Origin: CAZNNH01 sp964574335
Lineage (GTDB): Bacteria > Acidobacteriota > Vicinamibacteria > Fen-336
DNA length: 11,515 nucleotides
Assembly (NCBI GenBank): GCA_964574335.1
Contig: CAZNNH010000195.1
Coordinates: 1 to 11,515, forward strand
Direction of reading: 5' to 3'
Below the pieces are notes generated by a model. The model saw nothing but the letters and a program-made list of their open reading frames with translations. It was not told where the DNA came from and ran no database searches. Both the position numbers and the translations under genes were made by a program. Below, piece by piece: positions 1 through 6,754 of the stretch. Position 1 is the stretch's first letter. Each line of letters opens with the position of its first letter.

Positions 1-246
1 CGGCTTCGAACTCTGGTACCCTGTCACACGGTGAGCGTGTCTGCTCACGGCCCGGCGGGGTACGGGACTACCTTCGGGCTTGGCGGGTTCGGGCCCGGGG
101 GTTCGGGGGCGGGAGCCCCCCGCTAGATAGCGGCGACCGGCTACACTTCGGGAGGCCGGATTCGTACCCGGGGGTTCGGGGGGCGGGAGCCCCCCGCTAC
201 ATAGCGGCGACCGAATTCACTTCGGGCGCCGCGAGAAGGGGGGGCG
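1..246. other. Non-coding region before ribE
   Basis: I see no convincing gene in this stretch. It contains an inverted repeat GTGAGC (31-36) / GCTCAC (43-48) with a 6-nt loop, then the 74-bp tandem repeat. No clear -35/-10 pair for ribE and no FMN riboswitch was recognised. A purine-rich stretch ending just before the GTG at 247 (about 233-244) can serve as the ribE ribosome binding site. Confidence 0.6.
79..226. repeat. 74-bp tandem repeat, two units, with GC hairpins, upstream of ribE
   Basis: Two adjacent units (79-152 and 153-226) each end in CTTCGGG, and the same heptamer at 72-78 marks the end of a more diverged earlier unit, so the period is 74 bp. The best-conserved core is 94-152 versus 167-226. 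Each unit carries a GC stem with a GGGA loop: 8 bp perfect at 177-184/189-196, and 6 bp at 105-110/115-120. A second inverted repeat, CCGCTA-N2-TAGCGG, overlaps it at 120-133 and 194-207, so the two stems are mutually exclusive in one strand. No reading frame here resembles a protein. The array could be a dispersed intergenic repeat family, a transcription-end structure for an upstream gene, or part of the ribE leader; the sequence does not decide. Confidence 0.8.
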
Positions 247-861
247 GTGTTCACGGGCATCATCGAGGAGACCGGGGTGGTGGGCGAGACGCGCCGCAGG
301 GGGGACGTGCTGGTGGTGCGGATCGAGGCCCGGCGCACGCTGCGCGACCTTCCCGTGGGGGGATCGATCGCGGTCAACGGATGCTGTCTGACGGCGACCC
401 GGGTCTCGGAGCGCGACTTCGAGTGCGAGATGGTCGAGGAGACGCTGCGACGGACCGCCTTCGAGGGGCGACTCAAGCCCGGCGTGCGGGTCAACCTGGA
501 GCGGCCGATGCGGGCGGATGGGCGCTTCGACGGCCACATCGTCCAGGGCCACGTCGACGGGGTGGGCCGGATCACCGATCTGCGCCGAGGGGGGGAGTCG
601 GCAGAGATCGTGGTGGCCCCGCCTCCCGAGCTCGAGCGCTACCTGGTGCCGAAAGGGTCGGTCGCGGTGGACGGGATCTCGCTGACGGTGGCCGATCTGC
701 GCCCAGGCTCGTTCACGGTGGCCCTGATCCCACACACCCTGGAGCACACCAACCTGGGAAAGGCCCAGACGGGCGATCCCGTCAACCTGGAGGCGGACGT
801 GATCGCCAAACACGTCGAGAGGCTGCTGGGCCCGCTGTCGCCGGCCCGCGGCGCCGCGTAA
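247..861 (+). CDS. ribE: Riboflavin synthase, alpha subunit
   Basis: Catalyses dismutation of two 6,7-dimethyl-8-ribityllumazine molecules to riboflavin plus the pyrimidinedione, the last step of riboflavin synthesis in the cytoplasm. The 204-residue product has the usual two lumazine-binding domains (about 1-97 and 98-195) and the hallmark N-terminus MFTGIIE, which fixes the GTG start at 247. Motifs seen: SIAVNGCCLT (40-49), DGHIVQGHVDG (95-105), GSVAVDGISLTV (137-148), IPHTLEHTNL (161-170), VNLEAD (179-184). Residues matching the E. coli active site (H102, K136, S145, D184, Cys46/47) are present. Length is close to the family's 200-215. It is followed after 17 nt by ribBA, so the two probably share a transcript. 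Some annotation schemes call this gene ribC. Confidence 0.97.
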   Translation: MFTGIIEETGVVGETRRRGDVLVVRIEARRTLRDLPVGGSIAVNGCCLTATRVSERDFECEMVEETLRRTAFEGRLKPGVRVNLERPMRADGRFDGHIVQGHVDGVGRITDLRRGGESAEIVVAPPPELERYLVPKGSVAVDGISLTVADLRPGSFTVALIPHTLEHTNLGKAQTGDPVNLEADVIAKHVERLLGPLSPARGAA

Positions 862-878
862 TCCAAGGAGCTCAGCCG

Positions 879-2087
879 ATGCCGTTCAGCACCATCCCGG
901 AAGCGATCGAGGACACCAGGAGCGGCAAGCTGGTGGTCGTCTGTGACGACGAGGACCGCGAGAACGAGGGCGACCTGACGATTGCCGCGGAGAAGGTGAC
1001 CCCCGAGATCATCAACTTCATGGCGCGCCACGGCCGCGGCCTCGTCTGCCTGCCGATGACCGGCGAGCGGCTCGACGAGCTCCGGATCCCGCTGATGGTG
1101 CAGGACGAGGAGAACAGCGCCAAGTTCGGCACCGCGTTCTGCGTGCCGATCGAGGCCAAGGTCGGGACCACCACCGGGATCTCGGCCGCCGATCGGGCCC
1201 GCACCGTCCTCGCCGCGATCGATCCCGGAACCCGTCCGGCGGACCTGGCGCGACCCGGGCACATGTTCCCGCTACGTGCCCAGGCGGGCGGGGTGCTGGT
1301 GCGCGCCGGCCAGACCGAGGCCGCCGTAGACCTGGCCCGGCTGGCCGGTCTGTATCCGGCGGGCGTGATCTGCGAGGTGATGAACGAGGACGGCACCATG
1401 GCCCGGGTCCCCGAGCTCGAGGGCTTCTGCCGTCGGCACGATCTCAAGATGATCACCATCAAGGACCTGATCCGCTATCGGATGCGCCACGAGCGCCTGG
1501 TCCGCAAGATCGCCGAAGCCGAGCTGCCCACCACCTACGGACCGTTCCGGATCCACGCCTTCGAGAGCTTGATCGACCGCCAGCACCACGTGGCGCTGGT
1601 CCGGGGCGACGTCACCGTCGAGGACCCGCTCCTAGTCCGGGTCCACTCGCAGTGTCTGACCGGCGACATCTTCACCTCCACCCGCTGCGACTGTGGCGAC
1701 CAGCTCCACGCTGCGCTCGACCTGATTCGGCAAGCCGGCCGTGGGGTCCTCCTCTACCTGAGGCAGGAGGGCCGGGGGATCGGGCTGGTGCACAAGATCA
1801 TGGCCTACGAGCTCCAGGACCAGGGCAAGGACACCGTCGAGGCGAACGAGGCCCTGGGTTTCAAGGCCGACCAGCGCGACTACGGGATCGGTGCCCAGAT
1901 CCTGGCCGAGCTGGGCTTGCGGCGGATCCGCCTGATGACCAACAACCCCCGGAAGTTCGTGGGGCTCGAGGGATACGGGCTCGAGATCGTCGAGCGGGTG
2001 CCTCTCGAAGTGCCGGCCTCCGAGGCCAGCCTGAAGTACCTGCGGACGAAGAAAGAGAAGCTCGGCCACCTGCTGCGCAGCGTCTAG
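879..2087 (+). CDS. ribBA: Bifunctional 3,4-dihydroxy-2-butanone-4-phosphate synthase / GTP cyclohydrolase II
   Basis: Supplies both precursors of riboflavin: the RibB half makes DHBP from ribulose 5-phosphate, and the RibA half opens the GTP imidazole ring. The product is 402 residues. RibB, about 1-200, shows DDEDRENEGDL (near 24-34), RPGHMFPL, AAVDLARLAG and CEVMNEDGTMAR. RibA, about 204-402, shows the zinc cysteines C259, C270, C272 with the canonical C-x10-C-x-C spacing, RQEGRGIGL, RDYGIGAQIL and TNNPRKF. The ATG at 879 is preceded by AAGGAG at 865-870 and gives the standard N-terminus; the frame stays open further upstream only as a shadow of ribE. At residue 145 the motif reads AGQTEA, where E. 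coli and B. subtilis have GHTEA, a His-to-Gln change at a catalytic position. I recall Gln here in other RibBA proteins, so loss of activity should not be assumed. ribH does not follow. Confidence 0.97.
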   Translation: MPFSTIPEAIEDTRSGKLVVVCDDEDRENEGDLTIAAEKVTPEIINFMARHGRGLVCLPMTGERLDELRIPLMVQDEENSAKFGTAFCVPIEAKVGTTTGISAADRARTVLAAIDPGTRPADLARPGHMFPLRAQAGGVLVRAGQTEAAVDLARLAGLYPAGVICEVMNEDGTMARVPELEGFCRRHDLKMITIKDLIRYRMRHERLVRKIAEAELPTTYGPFRIHAFESLIDRQHHVALVRGDVTVEDPLLVRVHSQCLTGDIFTSTRCDCGDQLHAALDLIRQAGRGVLLYLRQEGRGIGLVHKIMAYELQDQGKDTVEANEALGFKADQRDYGIGAQILAELGLRRIRLMTNNPRKFVGLEGYGLEIVERVPLEVPASEASLKYLRTKKEKLGHLLRSV

Positions 2088-2249
2088 CCGGCGGGCCGGG
2101 ACCGGTTCTCCGCGTAACCTCCCCTGCTCCAGCAGTTTGACAGCAGACGCCCGCTCGGATATCATGTCTCTTTGTCTTTGGCGGCGCCCCGGTTTGTGCG
2201 TCCGCGGTCTTGGTGTCGCTTCGCTTCGCTTATTCAAGGGTCGGTCCCG
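2088..2249 (+). promoter_or_regulatory. ribBA-ffh intergenic region and ffh 5' leader
   Basis: This 162-nt non-coding gap separates the rib pair from the ffh operon. It contains the strong promoter at 2137-2165 and leaves a predicted leader of about 75-80 nt before the ffh GTG. The leader has a short TCGCT triplication (about 2216-2230) and a purine patch CAAGGG at 2235-2240 that fits as ribosome binding site. No convincing rho-independent terminator for ribBA and no known riboswitch was recognised. Confidence 0.5.
2137..2165 (+). promoter_or_regulatory. Sigma-70-type promoter for the ffh-rpsP-khpA-rimM-trmD-rplS operon
   Basis: A perfect -35 box TTGACA (2137-2142) is followed by a 17-nt spacer and a -10 box TATCAT (2160-2165, 5 of 6 matches to TATAAT). 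Transcription would begin near 2172, well before the ffh start at 2250. The AT-richer character stands out against the GC-rich surroundings. The 11-mer GTTTGACAGCA (2135-2145) recurs exactly at the promoter at 11257-11267. Confidence 0.75.
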
Positions 2250-3584
<1,335 letters not shown>

Positions 3585-3628
3585 CGAAGGCCCGGTCAGC
3601 GCGAAAACGGGAAAGAGAGAGAAAGAAG

Positions 3629-3889
3629 ATGCTTTCGATCAGGCTGAGAAGGACGGGGAGCTCCAAGCGCCCCCACTACCGAGTCGTGGTCACCGACTCC
3701 CGCGCCCGGCGCGAGGGACGCTTCGTGGAGGTGCTCGGTCACTACGACCCGCGCCAGGAGCCCGCGCTGTTCAAGATCGACGAAGCACGCGCCTCCCACT
3801 GGCTGGGCAAGGGCGCTCGCGCGTCGGAGACGGTTCAGAACCTCCTCAAGAAGACCCCGGCCGCCAGCACGGAAGAGCCGAAGGCTTGA
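3629..3889 (+). CDS. rpsP: 30S ribosomal protein S16 (bS16)
   Basis: Small-subunit protein that helps fold the 5' and central domains of 16S rRNA. The 86-residue product starts MLSIRLRRTGSSKRPHYRVVV and continues with RFVEVLGHYDP and WLGKGARASETVQNLLKK, all diagnostic for bS16; the length is typical. The ATG at 3629 follows a purine-rich AGAGAGAAAGAAG leader. It sits 44 nt after ffh and its TGA stop overlaps the TTG start of the next gene by four bases. The C-terminal AASTEEPKA tail is a low-complexity acidic/Ala extension common in S16 proteins. Confidence 0.97.
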   Translation: MLSIRLRRTGSSKRPHYRVVVTDSRARREGRFVEVLGHYDPRQEPALFKIDEARASHWLGKGARASETVQNLLKKTPAASTEEPKA

Positions 3890-4116
3890 GGGCGCTCGTC
3901 CTATCCCTGGCACGGGGGCTGGTCTCGGACCCCGAGCGCGTGCTGGTGGAGGAGACCAGCGAGCCAGGGCACGTGTCGCTGTGGCTCCGGGTCGCCCCCA
4001 AGGACCGCGGACGGGTGATCGGCCGGGAGGGTCGCACCGCCGATGCGATGCGGACCCTGCTCGACGTGGTGGCGCGACGCCACGGTCAGCGCTGCAGCCT
4101 GGAGATCGAGGGATGA
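3886..4116 (+). CDS. khpA: KH-domain RNA-binding protein KhpA (YlqC family)
   Basis: Small single-KH-domain RNA-binding protein. In Firmicutes KhpA partners with KhpB/EloR in RNA binding and cell-division control; that role is family knowledge, not shown here. The 76-residue product aligns along its length with the family: LARGLVSDPERVLVEE, then VAPKDRGRVIGREGRTADAMRTLL, which holds the KH GXXG loop (GREG), then a final beta strand CSLEIEG. The start is inferred as TTG at 3886 because it aligns with the usual family Met and creates a TTGA overlap with the rpsP stop, implying translational coupling. No ATG or GTG gives a full-length domain. Its stop overlaps the rimM start as ATGA (4113-4116). 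Position between rpsP and rimM is the classic one. Confidence 0.9.
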   Translation: MRALVLSLARGLVSDPERVLVEETSEPGHVSLWLRVAPKDRGRVIGREGRTADAMRTLLDVVARRHGQRCSLEIEG

Positions 4117-4667
4117 ACCCTCGCTTCGCCGATCTGGTGGCCATCGGCCGTTTCGTGCGCCCCCAGGGACGCAGGGGCGAGCTGTGCCTGGAGCCTCTCT
4201 CCGACCACCCGGACCGGTTCACCTCGCTCCGGAGAGCCTTCGTCCCCGGTCCCGAGGGGGGCTCGCGCGAGGTCGAGGTGACCGGCTGCTGGCACCACAA
4301 GAAACGGGTGGTCGTGAAGCTGTCGGGGGTCGACTCGATCGACCAGGCGGAGGCCTTCCGCGGTCTCGATCTTCGGATCGAGGAGAGCGAGCTGCCGAGC
4401 CTGCCGGCGGACTGCTACTACCACCACCAGCTCCGGGGCTTGTCGGTCGAGGACCCGGACGGCACCGCGATCGGTAGGGTGGTCGAGCTGCTGGAGATCG
4501 TGGGGGCACCGACGGTCCTGGTGGTACGCGGGACCGGGGGCGAGACGCTGATCCCGTTGGCCGAGCCTTTCATTCGGGTCGTCGATCTGACCGGCGGCCG
4601 GCTGGTGGCGGAGCGGCCCGAGCTGGTGGAGGCCGACCGGGAGGAGCCGCGGAGGCGGGCGTGCTGA
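4113..4667 (+). CDS. rimM: 16S rRNA processing protein RimM
   Basis: Late 30S assembly factor that binds ribosomal protein S19 and the 16S 3' domain. The product is 184 residues. The N-terminal RimM beta-barrel has the signature AIGRFVRPQGRRGEL (about 10-24) and VKLSGVDSIDQAEAFRG. The C-terminal PRC-barrel begins near the CYYHHQLRGLSV stretch (around 102) and includes LIPLAEPFIRVVDLTGGRLV. The ATG at 4113 overlaps the khpA stop as ATGA, and its own stop overlaps the trmD GTG start by 7 nt, so translation is probably coupled on both sides. The final residues (EADREEPRRRAC) are a short charged tail beyond the domain. Confidence 0.96.
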   Translation: MNPRFADLVAIGRFVRPQGRRGELCLEPLSDHPDRFTSLRRAFVPGPEGGSREVEVTGCWHHKKRVVVKLSGVDSIDQAEAFRGLDLRIEESELPSLPADCYYHHQLRGLSVEDPDGTAIGRVVELLEIVGAPTVLVVRGTGGETLIPLAEPFIRVVDLTGGRLVAERPELVEADREEPRRRAC

Positions 4668-5464
4668 GGGTCGACGTCATCACCATCTTTCCCCGGATGG
4701 TCCGCGAGCCGCTGGCCGACGGTATCGTGTTGCGGGCCGTGGAGGCGGGCTTGGTCGAGATCCGGGTCCACGACCTGCGGGACTTCACCGAGGATCGCCA
4801 TCGGACCGTGGACGATGCGCCCTTTGGCGGTGGTCCCGGCATGGTCATGAAGGCCGAGCCGTTCTTCCGGGCGGTGGAGTCGTTGCTTCCCGGAGGCCCC
4901 GGTGAGGGGGAGGCGGTGGTCCTGCTCTCGCCGCGCGGGCGTCCCCTGGACCAGGCCGGCCTGCGCCGTTTGGCCGCCCTGTCACGTCTGGTCCTGCTCT
5001 GCGGCCGCTACGAGGGGATCGACGAGCGGGTCAGCGAGGGGGTGGCTACCGAGGAGGTCAGCCTCGGCGACTTCGTGCTCACCGGCGGCGAGGTGGCGGC
5101 GCTGGCGATCGTCGAGGGTGCCGTCCGCTTGCTTCCGGACGCCCTCGGCAACCCGGGCTCGGCCGGCGACGACTCGTTCGCCGACGGCCTGCTCGGCTAT
5201 CCTCAGTACACGCGCCCAGCCGAGCTGCGCGGCCGGCGGGTGCCGGAGGTCCTGCTTTCGGGACACCACCAGGCGATCTCGACGTGGCGCCGCCGCCAGG
5301 CTCTGCGCGCCACCCGTGTGAGGCGCCCAGAGCTGCTCGAGCGGCTCGCGTTGTCGGAGCCGGACCGCGCCCTGCTCCGGGAGATCGAGGCCGAGACCGG
5401 GGGCGCCCCCGTGAATTTCGATGCTCGTCGCGCGCCCGCCGCGGGCGCGACGGCAAGAGGGTGA
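4661..5464 (+). CDS. trmD: tRNA (guanine-N1-)-methyltransferase TrmD
   Basis: SAM-dependent SPOUT methyltransferase that makes m1G37 in tRNAs reading CNN/GG-containing codons, preventing +1 frameshifting; active as a dimer. The 267-residue product has DVITIFPRM at the N-terminus, APFGGGPGMVMKAEP, LLSPRGRPLD (from 88), LCGRYEGIDERV (113-124), SLGDFVLTGGEVAAL (134-148) forming the trefoil knot, and DSFADGLL (from D171) with the presumed general base Asp followed by YTRPAE. The C-terminal domain has LSGHHQAISTWRRRQALRAT. GTG at 4661 gives the expected N-terminus, with a 7-nt overlap with rimM. rplS follows after 4 nt, the usual order. Confidence 0.97.
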   Translation: MLRVDVITIFPRMVREPLADGIVLRAVEAGLVEIRVHDLRDFTEDRHRTVDDAPFGGGPGMVMKAEPFFRAVESLLPGGPGEGEAVVLLSPRGRPLDQAGLRRLAALSRLVLLCGRYEGIDERVSEGVATEEVSLGDFVLTGGEVAALAIVEGAVRLLPDALGNPGSAGDDSFADGLLGYPQYTRPAELRGRRVPEVLLSGHHQAISTWRRRQALRATRVRRPELLERLALSEPDRALLREIEAETGGAPVNFDARRAPAAGATARG

Positions 5465-5468
5465 AGAG

Positions 5469-5861
5469 ATGAATGCGATCGACAGAATCGAGGCTCGGAG
5501 CCTGAAGCAGGACCTGCCTCGCATCTCGCCCGGCGACACCGTCCGGGTGCACGTTCGAGTCCGTGAGACGAGCGTGAAGGAGGAGATCAAGGGCAAGCCC
5601 AAGGTCACCGAGCGGGAGCGGGTCCAGGTGTTCGAGGGCGTGGTGATCGGCCTGCGCGGCTCCGGGGCAAGGGCCACCATGACGGTCCGCAAGGTGTCGT
5701 TCGGCCAGGGCGTCGAGCGCATCTTCCCGCTGAACGCGCGGACCATCGACAAGGTCGAGGTGGTCAAGCACGCCCACGTCCGGAGGGCCAAGCTGTACTT
5801 CCTGCGGGAGAGGAGAGGCAAGGCCAGCCGCATGAAGGAGCGGCGCACCACCCCCGCCTAG
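5469..5861 (+). CDS. rplS: 50S ribosomal protein L19 (bL19)
   Basis: Large-subunit protein at the 30S-50S interface. The product is 130 residues versus about 115 in E. coli. Diagnostic segments: SLKQDLPRISPGDTVRV, VQVFEGVVIGLRG, TVRKVSFGQGVERIFPL, VRRAKLYFLRERRGKASRMKER. Most of the extra length is an insertion of about 13 charged residues (roughly 34-48, with KEEIKGKPKVTERE) in the loop before VQVFEG, where E. coli has a tight turn. The ATG at 5469 lies 4 nt after the trmD stop and is preceded by a purine-rich AAGAGGGTGAAGAG. It is probably the last gene of the ffh operon, since a 106-nt non-coding gap follows. Confidence 0.96.
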   Translation: MNAIDRIEARSLKQDLPRISPGDTVRVHVRVRETSVKEEIKGKPKVTERERVQVFEGVVIGLRGSGARATMTVRKVSFGQGVERIFPLNARTIDKVEVVKHAHVRRAKLYFLRERRGKASRMKERRTTPA

Positions 5862-5863
5862 GC

Positions 5864-5908
5864 AGATCCCCCGCCCGCACCAGGCGGAGCCTGACGCCCG
5901 AGGGGTCT
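5864..5908 (+). terminator. Possible nested stem-loop after rplS
   Basis: Just after the rplS stop, AGATCCCC (5864-5871) can pair with GGGGTCT (5902-5908), giving 7 bp with one bulged T. Inside lies a perfect 5-bp hairpin CAGGC-GGA-GCCTG (5881-5893). No T-run follows, so it is a poor intrinsic terminator. It may be an attenuator, a Rho-dependent end structure or an mRNA-stabilising hairpin. Confidence 0.3.
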
Positions 5909-5967
5909 CAATCGAGGGTCGACGGCCCGGAAGCTCGACTCGGCGGTGAGGGACTCACGGATTGACC

Positions 5968-6648
5968 ATGCCCAACAGGGGGTCCGGCCGGTCGGCCGGG
6001 CAGCGACACCGGCGCCCGCTGGTCCATCAGGGACGCGAGCTCCACTGCACGTTTCGCTTCGAGGAGGAAGCCCGAGCTCGTGGACACCGGCTCATCGCCG
6101 GGGTCGACGAGGTGGGCCGCGGTGCCCTGTGCGGACCGGTCGTCGCCTCGGCCGTGATCCTGGGCACGGGCTTCGACTCCCGGGGCATCGACGACTCCAA
6201 ACGGCTCACCCGGCGGCAGCGCGAGGCCCAGGCGTCCCGAATCCGTGACACGGCCGCGACCTGGGCGGTTGGCCTGGCAGAGGCGTCGGAGATCGACCAG
6301 CTCAACATCCTGCGAGCCACGCACCTGGCGCTGCGTCGGGCCTTGGGCGGGCTCCGTCTGGTCCCGGACCTGGTCTTGGTCGACGGCCTGGAGGTTCCTG
6401 GCCTCGACCTCCCGCAGGTGGCCATCGTCAAGGGGGACGCCCAGTCGGTGACCATCGCCGCCGCCTCGATCGTCGCCAAGGTGGTGAGAGACGGTATGAT
6501 GCGCGAATGGGACCGCCGGCACCCCGGCTATGGGCTGGACCGGAATATGGGCTATGGGTCCCGGTCCCACCTGGAGGCGCTGCGCCGCCTCGGCCCCTCC
6601 CCGATCCACCGCCGTTCTTTTCACGGAACCCAAAGGTGGTTATTCTAG
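5968..6648 (+). CDS. rnhB: Ribonuclease HII
   Basis: Cleaves the RNA strand of RNA/DNA hybrids and excises single ribonucleotides from DNA. The 226-residue product carries GVDEVGRGALCGPVVASAVIL with catalytic D47 and E48, DDSKRLTRRQR, LVLVDG (D139), VKGD (D157), IAAASIVAKVVRD, and the C-terminal GYGSRSHLEALRRLGPSPIHRRSF block. All expected acidic residues are present. ATG at 5968 is taken as start; an in-frame TTG at 5962 has a better-spaced GAGGGA (5948-5953) and would add only two residues. The first 35 or so residues are a basic, poorly conserved extension before the domain. The common rplS-rnhB order is kept, but yraN, which often follows, is absent. Confidence 0.95.
   Translation: MPNRGSGRSAGQRHRRPLVHQGRELHCTFRFEEEARARGHRLIAGVDEVGRGALCGPVVASAVILGTGFDSRGIDDSKRLTRRQREAQASRIRDTAATWAVGLAEASEIDQLNILRATHLALRRALGGLRLVPDLVLVDGLEVPGLDLPQVAIVKGDAQSVTIAAASIVAKVVRDGMMREWDRRHPGYGLDRNMGYGSRSHLEALRRLGPSPIHRRSFHGTQRWLF
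6641..6646 (+). promoter_or_regulatory. Weak candidate -10 box upstream of the TPR gene
   Basis: TATTCT (6641-6646), at the very end of rnhB, stands out as AT-rich; with a 17-nt spacer the -35 would be TTTTCA (6618-6623). Each box matches the consensus at 4 of 6 positions. It could drive the TPR gene starting at 6755, but the hairpin at 6657-6679 lies downstream of it, which weakens the case. Confidence 0.2.
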
Positions 6649-6656
6649 GGGCAGTC

Positions 6657-6679
6657 AACCCGCTGCGCAGGCGGGGTTT
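6657..6679 (+). terminator. Possible rho-independent terminator after rnhB
   Basis: AACCCGC (6657-6663) pairs with GCGGGGTT (6671-6678) with one bulged G and a 7-nt loop, followed only by a short TTT (6677-6679) rather than a long T-run. It begins 9 nt after the rnhB stop, the position expected of an operon end. This suggests a transcript break between the housekeeping genes and the TPR module, but termination would be weak. Confidence 0.4.
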
Positions 6680-6754
6680 CCGGGTCCGTGAGCGTCACCC
6701 AGCCCGGCGTGGCCCTGGCCTGCGCGGGGAGCGGGGGTGTGTCCTGGGGCGAAC

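Noticed and set aside
1..93. tRNA or end of an upstream gene at the window's left edge
   Set aside because: A GTGAGC/GCTCAC hairpin and TTCGAA are present, but no cloverleaf could be built and no frame shows a recognisable protein end.
79..246. FMN riboswitch upstream of ribE
   Set aside because: The conserved RFN-element sequence blocks are not present; the region is a tandem GC-hairpin repeat instead.
381..878. Long upstream extension of the ribBA frame inside ribE
   Set aside because: The translated extension is low-complexity Arg/Gly/Ala with no family match; the ATG at 879 has AAGGAG upstream and gives the standard RibBA N-terminus.
2172..2249. 26-codon N-terminal extension of Ffh from an ATG/ATC-rich upstream start
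   Set aside because: The upstream ATG lies at the -10 box or predicted transcript start and the extra residues do not resemble Ffh; the GTG at 2250 starts the conserved MFETLSERL.
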